From Actinoplanes sp. L3-i22 (lineage in GTDB: Bacteria; Actinomycetota; Actinomycetes; Mycobacteriales; Micromonosporaceae): a DNA stretch of 64,000 nucleotides. The stretch is from positions 11,707,501-11,771,500 of the forward strand of contig NZ_AP024745.1 in assembly GCF_019704555.1 (NCBI RefSeq), given 5' to 3'. The translations under genes and the position numbers were made by a program. A model generated the notes under the pieces. That model worked only from the letters and a program-made list of their open reading frames with translations, searched no databases and was not told where the DNA came from. Shown here in pieces: positions 8,242 through 15,945 of this stretch; the first letter of the stretch is position 1, and each line of letters begins with the position of its first letter.

Positions 8242-9872
8242 TGAGCAGCTCGAAGGTAACCCGGCGCACCCTGATCGCCGGCGGTGGCGCCGCCGCCGTG
8301 GCGGTCGCCGCCGGCATCGGCTTCAACACCGTGCAGGCCGACGCCGCGACCACCACCCCGGCCAACTCCGCCTCCGCGACCAAGACCGGCAAGGGCGGCC
8401 CGGGCGCCGGCTCGGCCAAGACCCTGGTCCTCTACGACACCACCGGCGACTACGGCTGGCTCGGCGAGGTCTACGCCACCCAGACCGCGAACCTGAGCTC
8501 GCGGTTCGGCGCCTGGACCGCCGCGCCGGTGGCGAAGTACCAGGCCGGCGACATGAGCGCCTACACCGCGGTGATCTATCTGGGCTCGACCTACGACGAG
8601 CCGCTGCCGGCCGCGTTCCTCACCGACGTGCTGGCCACCACCAAGCCGGTCACCTGGGTCTACGACAACATCTGGCAGCTGGCCGCGAAGGACGGGTTCG
8701 CCGCCAAGTTCGGCTTCGCCAGCGGCACCTTCGACTTCGCCGAGGTGACCGAGGTCGGCTACAAGGGCCGCAAGCTGACCCGGAGCACCGACAACAAGTC
8801 CGGGATCATGAACCTGTCGATCAGCGACAGCACCAAGGTCACCACGCTGGCCACCGCGGTCCGCGCGGACGGGACCAGCTTCCCGTGGGCGGTCCGGTCC
8901 GGGAACCTGACGTACGTCGGGGAGATCCCGTTCGCCTACGTCACCCACGACGACCGCTACCTGGCCTTCGCCGACCTGCTGTTCGACTCGCTGGGCGGCG
9001 GGACCACCGAGCGGCACCGGGCCCTGATCCGGATCGAGGACGTCGGCCCGGATGCCCAGCCGGAGGACCTGCGGGCCGTCGCCGACTACCTGGCCGCGCA
9101 GAACGTGCCGTTCAGCGTCGCGGTCTACCCGCGGTTCCGGGACCCGAAGGGCGTCGGCAACGGCAAGGCGCAGGACTACACGCTGCTCAACAAGCCGAAG
9201 GTGGTCGCCGCCCTCAAGTACATGCAGGCCAAGGGCGGCACGCTGATCATGCACGGCTACACCCACCAGTACGGCTCGGTGGCGAACCCGTACGACGGGG
9301 TCAGCGCGAACGACTTCGAGTTCTACAAGGCGCACGTCGACGCGAGCGACAACGTGATCTACGACGGCCCGGTCGCCGAGGACTCGACCGCGTGGGCCAG
9401 CGCCCGGATGCTCGCCTCCGGCGTGGTCTTCACGGCGGCCGGCCTGGGCGCCCCGAAGATCTTCGAGTTCCCGCACTACGCCGCGAGCGCGCCGGACTAC
9501 GCGGCGGTCAACTCGCTGTTCGGCAAGCGCTACGACCGGGGCCTGTACTTCCCGGGCGTGCTGACCGGCGCCAAGTACGACTACGCGCGCCAGTTCGGGC
9601 AGTTCTTCCCGTACCCGGTGCGGGACGTCTACGGCTCGGTGGTCGTCCCGGAGAACGTCGGTAACGTGGAGACCGAGGCGTTCAACAACCACCCGGTCCG
9701 GCTGCCCGCCGACATCATCGCGTCGGCCGAGCGCAACCTGGTCGTCCGGGACGGCGTGGCAAGCTGCTTCTACCACGCGTACCTGGGCACCGATCACCTC
9801 AAGGACCTGGTGACCGGAGTCAAGGCACTCGGGTACTCGTTCGTCAGCGCCGATGCGGTGCTGAACGGCTGA
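8241..9872 (+). CDS. Tat-exported DUF2334 polysaccharide deacetylase-like protein
   Basis: This protein of about 543 residues is third in the polysaccharide operon. It begins with a twin-arginine signal (KVTRRTLIAGG then an Ala/Val-rich hydrophobic stretch) and continues as an exported protein. The DUF2334 domain, a divergent carbohydrate-esterase-4-like barrel, starts near residue 258 with RALIRIEDVGPDA and contains TLIMHGYTHQYGS near 335-347, whose Asp and His pairs would bind metal. The ATG overlaps the epimerase stop as TGATG; a GTG three bases earlier is also possible. The long open frame upstream of 8241 is a shadow of wecB. Likely role: de-N-acetylation or trimming of the exported polymer. 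Confidence 0.88.
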   Translation: MSSSKVTRRTLIAGGGAAAVAVAAGIGFNTVQADAATTTPANSASATKTGKGGPGAGSAKTLVLYDTTGDYGWLGEVYATQTANLSSRFGAWTAAPVAKYQAGDMSAYTAVIYLGSTYDEPLPAAFLTDVLATTKPVTWVYDNIWQLAAKDGFAAKFGFASGTFDFAEVTEVGYKGRKLTRSTDNKSGIMNLSISDSTKVTTLATAVRADGTSFPWAVRSGNLTYVGEIPFAYVTHDDRYLAFADLLFDSLGGGTTERHRALIRIEDVGPDAQPEDLRAVADYLAAQNVPFSVAVYPRFRDPKGVGNGKAQDYTLLNKPKVVAALKYMQAKGGTLIMHGYTHQYGSVANPYDGVSANDFEFYKAHVDASDNVIYDGPVAEDSTAWASARMLASGVVFTAAGLGAPKIFEFPHYAASAPDYAAVNSLFGKRYDRGLYFPGVLTGAKYDYARQFGQFFPYPVRDVYGSVVVPENVGNVETEAFNNHPVRLPADIIASAERNLVVRDGVASCFYHAYLGTDHLKDLVTGVKALGYSFVSADAVLNG

Positions 9873-9890
9873 GCCGGTCGTATCCGACGA

Positions 9891-9923
9891 GGCCGCCGTC
9901 CGGTTTGTCCGGGCGGCGGCCTT
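9891..9923 (+). terminator. Hairpin after polysaccharide operon
   Basis: A 13-bp stem (9891-9903 with 9909-9921, one G-T pair) with a TTTGT loop lies 19 bases after the DUF2334 stop. It is followed by only a weak T stretch, so termination efficiency is uncertain. Confidence 0.65.
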
Positions 9924-9957
9924 CGCCTGTCGGCTCGTCACTGCCAAGGAGACGCAT

Positions 9958-10308
9958 ATGGAAGTGGTGGACTTCTGGGTCCGCTCCTGGACCTCGGACG
10001 ACCTGGTCGCCGCCCGGAAGGTGCTCACCCCGGACGTCGAGGTGGAGTGGAACCTGGACGCCCCGGTCGACGACGAGGAGCTGCTCCAGGTGCTGCACCG
10101 GATCGCCGCGTTCGCCGACGGCATCCGGGTCGCCGCGCGGACCGAGGCCCTGGACGGCGCCACCCTGATCTACGACCTCACGGCCCCGTTCGGCACGGCC
10201 CGTCTGGTCGAGTTCCTCGGCATCGAGGACAGCCGGATCATCGAGATCCGCCACGTCTACGACGTCGTAGCCATCGACCGATACTTCCCCGACCTCTACA
10301 AAAACTAA
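9958..10308 (+). CDS. NTF2-like (SnoaL-type) small protein
   Basis: This 116-residue protein has the NTF2/SnoaL cone-like pattern: an N-terminal helix (VVDFWVRSWTSDDLVAARKVL), the strand TPDVEVEWNLD, a second helix and two long strands ending in IIEIRHVYDVVAIDRYF. Such proteins are small isomerases, hydrolases or ligand binders, and the substrate cannot be told here. A good AAGGAG ribosome site (9946-9951) precedes the ATG. The gene stands alone between a terminator and a convergent hydrolase gene. Confidence 0.8.
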   Translation: MEVVDFWVRSWTSDDLVAARKVLTPDVEVEWNLDAPVDDEELLQVLHRIAAFADGIRVAARTEALDGATLIYDLTAPFGTARLVEFLGIEDSRIIEIRHVYDVVAIDRYFPDLYKN

Positions 10309-10345
10309 GAAAAACCACTATTTGGTACGACGTGCGCCGCCGAAC

Positions 10346-11092
10346 CTAGAAGGCCCGGTCGAGCAGGTCGAACAGGGCGGCCCAGTGCCGCTTCTCGCCG
10401 GCCTCGTGATACATCGCCGTGTCGCTCATCGTGAAGCCGTGCGGTGCGCCCTCGTACACCTCGGACGTGTACTTCACCCCGCCCGCCTCCAACGCCGCCT
10501 CCAGGGCCGCGATGTTGTCCGGCGTCATCGACCCGTCGTTGTCGGCGTGTGCGAGGTAGACCTCGCCGGTGATCGAGCCGACCGCCAGGTGCGCGCTGTT
10601 CTCGTCGTCGGTCACCACCCGGCCGGCGTGGAAGCTGCCCAGCACCGCGATCCGGTCCGGCAGCGCGGACATCGCGATCAGCGCGTTCCGCCCGCCCATG
10701 CAGTACCCGACGGCCCCGACCGGCCCGGCCGCGACACCCTCCTGCGCGGCGAGGAAGTCCAGGTAGGCGGTGGTGTCGGCGACGACCCGCCCGGCGGTCA
10801 GCGTCTGCATCATCGGCATCAGCCGGCCGAACGCCGCGCCGCGCTTGTCCGCGTCGGTCAGCTCGTCCGGCTCGATCAGCGGGCTGGCCTGGCTGCGGTA
10901 GAACAGGTTCGGCACCAGCACCGCGTACCCGCGTTCGGCGATCCGGTCGGCCATCTCGCGCAGCCGCGGCCGGACGCCGAAGGCGTCCATGAACAACAGA
11001 ATCCCGGGGTACGGGCCGGGCCCGTCCGGCTTGACGAAGTACCCGTCGGCCACGCCGTCGGCGGCCGGAATGTCGATCGAAGCCTGATGCAT
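10346..11092 (-). CDS. Dienelactone hydrolase family protein
   Basis: This 248-residue alpha/beta hydrolase of the dienelactone hydrolase family has the nucleophile Cys131 in GYCMGG, an Asp in AHADNDGS (183-185) and His218 in PHGFT, matching the Cys-Asp-His triad. It probably hydrolyses a lactone or ester, substrate unknown. I place the start at ATG 11092 (MHQASIDIP), preceded by GAAGAGGGAAG; the longer open frame upstream runs into the promoter of the divergent TetR gene. The shared 91-base promoter region suggests control by that repressor. Confidence 0.88.
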   Translation of the reverse strand: MHQASIDIPAADGVADGYFVKPDGPGPYPGILLFMDAFGVRPRLREMADRIAERGYAVLVPNLFYRSQASPLIEPDELTDADKRGAAFGRLMPMMQTLTAGRVVADTTAYLDFLAAQEGVAAGPVGAVGYCMGGRNALIAMSALPDRIAVLGSFHAGRVVTDDENSAHLAVGSITGEVYLAHADNDGSMTPDNIAALEAALEAGGVKYTSEVYEGAPHGFTMSDTAMYHEAGEKRHWAALFDLLDRAF

Positions 11093-11183
11093 CGTCGCTT
11101 CCCTCTTCAACCATCGGTCAAGATCGTGGCGACGGTAGCACCGTCTGGCGGCTTTCCCGCCGGAACGTCGTATTCTGTGGCGC
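11093..11183. promoter_or_regulatory. Divergent promoter region, hydrolase / TetR
   Basis: This 91-base region lies between two divergent starts. It contains the short dyad GGCGG-CTTTC-CCGCC and an overlapping TTCC/GGAA dyad near 11150-11163 that could be the TetR operator. The site is weak and unproven. Confidence 0.4.
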
Positions 11184-11741
11184 ATGGCCACCCGGCTGCG
11201 TGCGGATGCCCGCCGAAATCGCGCGGCCCTGCTCTCCGCCGCGCGCGAGGTCTTCGCGGAACAGGGTCTGGACGCCTCGCTGGACGAGATCGCCCGCCGG
11301 GCCGGGGTCGGCAACGCCACGCTGTACCGGCGTTTCCCCAGCCGGCGGCACCTGATCGCGGAGGTTTTCGCCAGTCACATGACGGCCGCCGTCCGGCTCG
11401 CCGACCAGGCCTGTGAGCATCCGGACCCGTGGGCCGCGTTCGTCGGCTACCTCACCCGGGTCTGCGAGTTGCAGGCCACCGACCGCGGGCTGGCCGAGTT
11501 GCTGGTCACCGACGCGTTCGACGACGACGAGCGGCTGTCCGGGCTGCGCGCCGCGGCCCAGCAGCGCGCGGTGGACGTGGTGATCCGGGCGCAGCGGGCC
11601 GGCCGGCTGCGCGCCGACTTCACCCGGCACGACCTGTGGCTGGTGATGATGGCGAATGCCGGGGTGAACCGGCACGCCACCGAGCCGAACGCCTGGCGCC
11701 GCCAGTTGTCCCTGCTCATCGGCGGCCTGGCGACCCGGTGA
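11184..11741 (+). CDS. TetR family transcriptional regulator
   Basis: This 185-residue regulator has a typical TetR N-terminal DNA-binding domain with the helix-turn-helix at about 33-53 (SLDEIARRAGVGNATLYRRF) and an all-helical ligand domain behind it. It is divergent from the dienelactone hydrolase gene with a shared promoter region, so it most likely represses that gene and itself in response to a small ligand. The ATG at 11184 matches the usual TetR N-terminal length. Confidence 0.92.
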   Translation: MATRLRADARRNRAALLSAAREVFAEQGLDASLDEIARRAGVGNATLYRRFPSRRHLIAEVFASHMTAAVRLADQACEHPDPWAAFVGYLTRVCELQATDRGLAELLVTDAFDDDERLSGLRAAAQQRAVDVVIRAQRAGRLRADFTRHDLWLVMMANAGVNRHATEPNAWRRQLSLLIGGLATR

Positions 11742-11793
11742 CGGATCGATCACGGTGCGGCTTTTAAGGATGTTTAAGGCTGTTGCCGGAGAA

Positions 11794-11803
11794 CCTTAAG
11801 ACG
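11794..11803 (+). promoter_or_regulatory. CCTTAAGACG element before chitinase
   Basis: This ten-base element with a palindromic CTTAAG core lies 54 bases before the chitinase ATG. The same ten bases recur 70 bases upstream of the LPMO gene (29425-29434) in inverted orientation relative to the gene. The regulatory role is inferred. Confidence 0.3.
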
Positions 11804-11856
11804 GTCACAGCGAAAGATCAGCTCCGGCACATAGTCCACCGTGATCGGAGCTCGAC

Positions 11857-13302
11857 ATGCAACGCAGCCGTCTGCGGCTCGCCATCTACTCATCAGCCGC
11901 GTTGCTCGCGGTCGGCGGCGGCATCGGCGCGGCGGTCGCGGCCACCACCGGTTCCGGCACGCTGAGCGCCTCCTTCACCAAGGAGAGCGACTGGGGCACC
12001 GGCTACCAGGCGCACTACACGATCGTCAACAACACCGGCGCCGCGGTGAACGGCTGGCAGCTGGTCTTCGGCCTGCCGTCGACGGCCAAGGTCGGCAGCG
12101 CCTGGGACGCCGTGGTGAGCGCCAACGGCAACGTCGAGACGGCGAAGAACGCGTCCTACAACGCGACGATCCCGGCCGGCGGCTCGATCTCGTTCGGCTT
12201 CGTGGTGGCCGGTAAGGGCGACCCGACCAGCTGCACGATCAACGGCGCGGCCTGCACCACCGGCGGCGCGACCGTGGCCCCGACCGCCACCACGGCGACC
12301 GCGACCCCGACCAAGACGGCGACCGTCGCGCCGACCAAGACCGCCACCGTGGCGCCGACCACCGCCGCGCCGACCAAGACCGCGACGGCCACCCCGACCG
12401 CGACGTCGACCGGCGGCACGAGCGGCGGCGTGCTGGTCGCCCCGTACGTCGACATGGGTGTGCTCTCCAACGGCGGCACCCTCTCGTCGCTGGCGAGCGG
12501 CGGCAACGTCAACTCGTTCAGTCTGGCCTTCGTCACCGCGGCCGGCTGCAAGGCGAGCTGGTTCGGCGCGTTCGACCCGCGGGCCAAGCAGTTCAGCGAC
12601 CAGATCGGCGCGATCCGCTCGGCGGGCGGCGACGTGAAGGTCTCGTTCGGCGGGGCGACCGGCGTCGAGCTGGCCCAGGCCTGCACCTCGACCAGCGCGC
12701 TGCAGGCCGAGTACCAGGCGGTCGTCTCCGCGTACAACCTGAAGTACATCGACCTGGACATCGAGGGCGCGGCCTCGGCCGACACCGCCTCGATCAACCG
12801 GCGCTCGACCGCCCTGGCCGGGCTGCAGAAGGCGAACCCGGGCCTGAAGATCTCACTGACCCTGCCGGTGCTGCCGGAGGGCCTGACCGCGGACGGCCTG
12901 AACGTGGTCAAGTCGGCCAAGTCGGCCGGCGTCGACCTGGACCTGGTCAACATCATGGCGATGGACTACGGCCGCTCCGCCCAGGACTACGGTGACCTGG
13001 CGATCCAGGCGGTCAAGTCGACCAAGGACCAGATCAAGTCGATCTACGGCAACTCGGACGCGGCGGCCTTCAAGATGGTCGGCGTCACCCCGATGATCGG
13101 CAAGAACGACGACAGCGGCACGTTCTCCCAGAGCGACGCCAAGGACCTGGTCGCCTTCGCCAACACGAACCACCTCGGGTTCGTCTCCTTCTGGGAGATG
13201 CAGCGCGACAAGAACGCCTGCCAGGGCGCCCTGTTCCAGTGCACCAACATCAGCCAGACGGCGTTCGAGTTCTCCAAGATCTTCGCCGGCTTCAAGGGGT
13301 AA
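11857..13302 (+). CDS. Secreted chitinase: CBM2 + GH18
   Basis: This 481-residue secreted enzyme hydrolyses chitin. There is a signal peptide (about 1-28, ending AAVAA), then a family 2 carbohydrate-binding domain (about 30-130, with conserved Trp residues and a Cys pair in TSCTINGAACTTG). A Thr/Pro/Ala linker (about 132-190) of repeated TKTATVAPT follows, then a GH18 barrel (about 192-480). The GH18 motif YIDLDIEG places the catalytic acid at Glu303, with Asp299 and Asp301. The overall order resembles actinobacterial ChiC/ChiD-type chitinases. An LPMO active on chitin is encoded 15 kb away. A strong terminator follows the stop. Confidence 0.93.
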   Translation: MQRSRLRLAIYSSAALLAVGGGIGAAVAATTGSGTLSASFTKESDWGTGYQAHYTIVNNTGAAVNGWQLVFGLPSTAKVGSAWDAVVSANGNVETAKNASYNATIPAGGSISFGFVVAGKGDPTSCTINGAACTTGGATVAPTATTATATPTKTATVAPTKTATVAPTTAAPTKTATATPTATSTGGTSGGVLVAPYVDMGVLSNGGTLSSLASGGNVNSFSLAFVTAAGCKASWFGAFDPRAKQFSDQIGAIRSAGGDVKVSFGGATGVELAQACTSTSALQAEYQAVVSAYNLKYIDLDIEGAASADTASINRRSTALAGLQKANPGLKISLTLPVLPEGLTADGLNVVKSAKSAGVDLDLVNIMAMDYGRSAQDYGDLAIQAVKSTKDQIKSIYGNSDAAAFKMVGVTPMIGKNDDSGTFSQSDAKDLVAFANTNHLGFVSFWEMQRDKNACQGALFQCTNISQTAFEFSKIFAGFKG

Positions 13303-13316
13303 TCCCCCCGCTTACC

Positions 13317-13360
13317 AGCGCGGCTCCCGGGCAGGGCACCTCCCGGGGGTCGCGCTTTTC
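13317..13360 (+). terminator. Terminator after chitinase
   Basis: A 15-base stem (13317-13331 with 13342-13356, one mismatch and one G-T pair) is followed by TTTT, 15 bases after the chitinase stop. Confidence 0.85.
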
Positions 13361-13414
13361 CATGCCAAAAACCCGATTTCGACGTACGGCGAAATCGCTG
13401 TTGATCTTGATTGC

Positions 13415-14008
13415 TCAGACGAACCCACGACCGGCGTCGGCCAGCGAGTCCCGGGCGATGTCGAAGAAGTTGACCTCGGGCCGCCGCTCCAGCCACACGT
13501 TGATCGACACGCGCAGCACGGCCAGGTAGGTGGCGGCGATCAACTGCGCCCGCACCCCCAGCGGATCGGTGTCACCGAGCCGGAGCGCGACCTCGGCGGC
13601 GATCTCCCGCTCCAGCGCGGCGAACGTCTGCACCTGCGCGGCGGCCAGCGACGGGTGCCGGCGGACCATCCGGCTGCGCGCGATCCACTCCGGGTCCAGA
13701 TCGCCCAGCTGGCGGTAGAAGACCTCGGCAGCGGCGCTCAGCGCCGCCCAGGGCGACAATCCGGCCGGCTGCTCGCGGATGATCCCGGCGAGCTGCCGCA
13801 TCCGCTGAAGATCGCCGTAGAAGAGCGCCTCGTCCTTGTTGGCGAAGTAGTTCGAGAACGTCCGCCGCGAGACGCCCGCCTCGTCCGCGATCGCCTCGAC
13901 CGTGATCCGCTCCGGCCCGTGCTCGAACGCCAGCCGCAGCGACGCCTCGTGCAGCGCCTGCCGGGTGGCCGCCTTCTTCCGCTCCCGTAGGCCCGGCGTC
14001 TCGCTCAT
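13415..14008 (-). CDS. TetR family regulator of divergent efflux gene
   Basis: This 197-residue TetR regulator has its helix-turn-helix at about 36-55 (VEAIADEAGVSRRTFSNYF) and a helical C-terminal ligand domain. I choose ATG 14008 (MSETPGLRERKK). The open frame continues upstream but would extend into the promoter of the divergent transporter and add residues atypical of TetR. Divergent orientation to a DHA2 drug transporter is the classic arrangement of a drug-responsive repressor and its target pump. Confidence 0.92.
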   Translation of the reverse strand: MSETPGLRERKKAATRQALHEASLRLAFEHGPERITVEAIADEAGVSRRTFSNYFANKDEALFYGDLQRMRQLAGIIREQPAGLSPWAALSAAAEVFYRQLGDLDPEWIARSRMVRRHPSLAAAQVQTFAALEREIAAEVALRLGDTDPLGVRAQLIAATYLAVLRVSINVWLERRPEVNFFDIARDSLADAGRGFV

Positions 14009-14122
14009 GCCCGGAAGCGTACCGGCGACGAACATCACTTCCCAACGGGAAAGTTTGCCCAGTGCGCAAGCGTTGCCGATAGTTGTACTGAGCAACCATT
14101 CCGAACGAAGGGCCGCGACGAC
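14009..14122. promoter_or_regulatory. Divergent promoter region, TetR / DHA2 efflux
   Basis: This 114-base region between divergent starts has several TTGC/GCAA half sites (14055-14095), including TTGC-CCAGTGC-GCAA and a spaced GTTGC/GCAAC pair. They are candidates for the TetR operator; the exact site cannot be decided by eye. Confidence 0.45.
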
Positions 14123-15688
14123 ATGAGTGCCCCCGAACCGAAGACGATGACTCACCGCGAGATCATGGAGGCCCTCTCCGGCCTGCTCCTCGTGCTGTTC
14201 GTCGCGCTGTCCAGCTCCACGATCGTCTCCACCGCGCTGCCGACCATCATCGGGCAGCTGAACGGTTCACAGACCCAGTACACCTGGGTGGTCACCGCCA
14301 CGCTGCTGACCGCCACCGCCTCCACCCCGCTCTGGGGCAAGCTCGCCGACCTCTACAGCAAGAAACTGCTGGTCCAGGTCGCGATCGTGGTCTACGTGCT
14401 CGGCTCGATCATCGCCGGCCTGACCCAGAACACCGAGCAGCTGATCGCCGCCCGCGCGTTCCAGGGCCTCGGCATGGGCGGCGTGCAGGCGCTCGTCCAG
14501 GTCGCCATCGCCGCGATGATCCCGCCCCGCGAGCGCGGCCGGTACAACGGCTACCTCGGCGGCGTGATGGGCCTGGCCACCGTCGCCGGCCCGCTGATGG
14601 GCGGCCTGATCGTGGACACCTCCTGGCTCGGCTGGCGCTGGTGCTTCTTCATCGGCATCCCGATCGCGATCCTCGCGCTGATCGTGCTCCAGAAGACCCT
14701 GCACCTGCCGGTCCTGCGCCGGGAGAACGTGAAGATCGACTACCTGGGTGCGAGCCTGATCGCGGCCGGCGTCAGCGTCATCCTGGTCTGGGTGTCGTTC
14801 GTGGACAGCTCGTTCGGCTGGCTCTCCTGGCAGACCTTCGCGATGGTCGGCGCCGGCGTGGTCCTGCTCGCCCTGGCCGCCTTCGTCGAGTCGCGGGCCG
14901 CCGAGCCGGTCGTCCCGCTCCCGATCGTCCGGCAGCGCACCACCGCGCTGGCCATCCTCGGCAGCCTCGCGGTCGGCATGGCGATGTTCGGCGGCTCGGT
15001 CTTCCTCGGGCAGTACTTCCAGATCGGCCGCGGCTACAGCCCGACCGAGGCCGGCCTGCTCACCATCCCGATGATGTTCGGCCTGGCCGCCGCGTCGACC
15101 GTGGCCGGGCGCCTGATCACCCGGACCGGCAACATCAAGCCGTTCGTGGTGGCCGGCACGATCACCCTGGTCGCCGGATTCGCCGGGCTCTCCGTGCTCG
15201 ACCACGACACCCCGCTCTGGTACGTCGGCATCGCGATGCTCCTGGTCGGCGCGGGCGTCGGCATGTCGATGCAGAACCTGGTCCTGGCCGTGCAGAACAC
15301 CGTCTCGCTCAAGGACATCGGCGCGGCCAGCTCGACCATCGCGTTCTTCCGCTCGCTCGGCGGCACGATCGGCGTCTCGGTGCTCGGCGCGGTCCTGGCC
15401 CGCCGGGTCGCCGACTCGATGACCACCCAGCTGGCCGGGATGGGCGTGCAGTCGTCCGGCGGCGACTCCGGGATCAGCGCGCTCAACCTGGGCAGCCTGC
15501 CGCCGGCGATCCAGCACGTGGTGCGGGTGGCCTACGGCGACGCGACCGGGCACATCTTCCTGATCTCGATGTTCATCGCGGTGGTCGGCGTGATCGCGGC
15601 CGTCGCGATGAAGCCGAGCAAGCTGCGCAGCACGGTCGACCTGGCCCCGGCGCCGGCCGCCGAGCCGGAGCTGGTCGCGGCCAAGTAG
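14123..15688 (+). CDS. DHA2-family (EmrB/QacA-like) MFS drug efflux transporter
   Basis: This 521-residue inner-membrane proton antiporter has about 14 predicted helices. Diagnostic motifs are GKLADLYSKK after TM2 (motif A) and GVMGLATVAGPLMGGLIVD in TM5 (antiporter motif C). The length matches the DHA2 family. It is expected to export drugs or an antibiotic-like metabolite, induced through the divergent TetR. The start at 14123 gives MSAPEPKTMTHREIME, with the first helix at about 18-38. A strong terminator follows. Confidence 0.93.
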   Translation: MSAPEPKTMTHREIMEALSGLLLVLFVALSSSTIVSTALPTIIGQLNGSQTQYTWVVTATLLTATASTPLWGKLADLYSKKLLVQVAIVVYVLGSIIAGLTQNTEQLIAARAFQGLGMGGVQALVQVAIAAMIPPRERGRYNGYLGGVMGLATVAGPLMGGLIVDTSWLGWRWCFFIGIPIAILALIVLQKTLHLPVLRRENVKIDYLGASLIAAGVSVILVWVSFVDSSFGWLSWQTFAMVGAGVVLLALAAFVESRAAEPVVPLPIVRQRTTALAILGSLAVGMAMFGGSVFLGQYFQIGRGYSPTEAGLLTIPMMFGLAAASTVAGRLITRTGNIKPFVVAGTITLVAGFAGLSVLDHDTPLWYVGIAMLLVGAGVGMSMQNLVLAVQNTVSLKDIGAASSTIAFFRSLGGTIGVSVLGAVLARRVADSMTTQLAGMGVQSSGGDSGISALNLGSLPPAIQHVVRVAYGDATGHIFLISMFIAVVGVIAAVAMKPSKLRSTVDLAPAPAAEPELVAAK

Positions 15689-15703
15689 CTGTCCCACCTT
15701 TCC

Positions 15704-15745
15704 GACGCCCGGGCTCCCCGCTTCACGGAGCCCGGGCGTCCCCTT
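15704..15745 (+). terminator. Terminator after efflux gene
   Basis: A perfect 14-bp GC-rich stem (15704-15717 with 15727-15740) is followed by CCCTTTCC, 16 bases after the stop codon. The T tract is modest. Confidence 0.75.
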
Positions 15746-15945
15746 TCCGCCCGCTCGCCGCTCCGCGATCCAGATCACGCCGCCGAATGCGAAACCTTTT
15801 GTTGACAGAGAGCTAACCTCGGTTGACGGAGAGCTGATCATCACCACGGATTTCCCGGGTTTTCCTCAGCCCCGGCCCGCGGTTTCCCTCAGCCCGGGCA
15901 CTCCGTGACCGAATGGTCCGGCTGACCACGGAGAGGAGCACCGGG

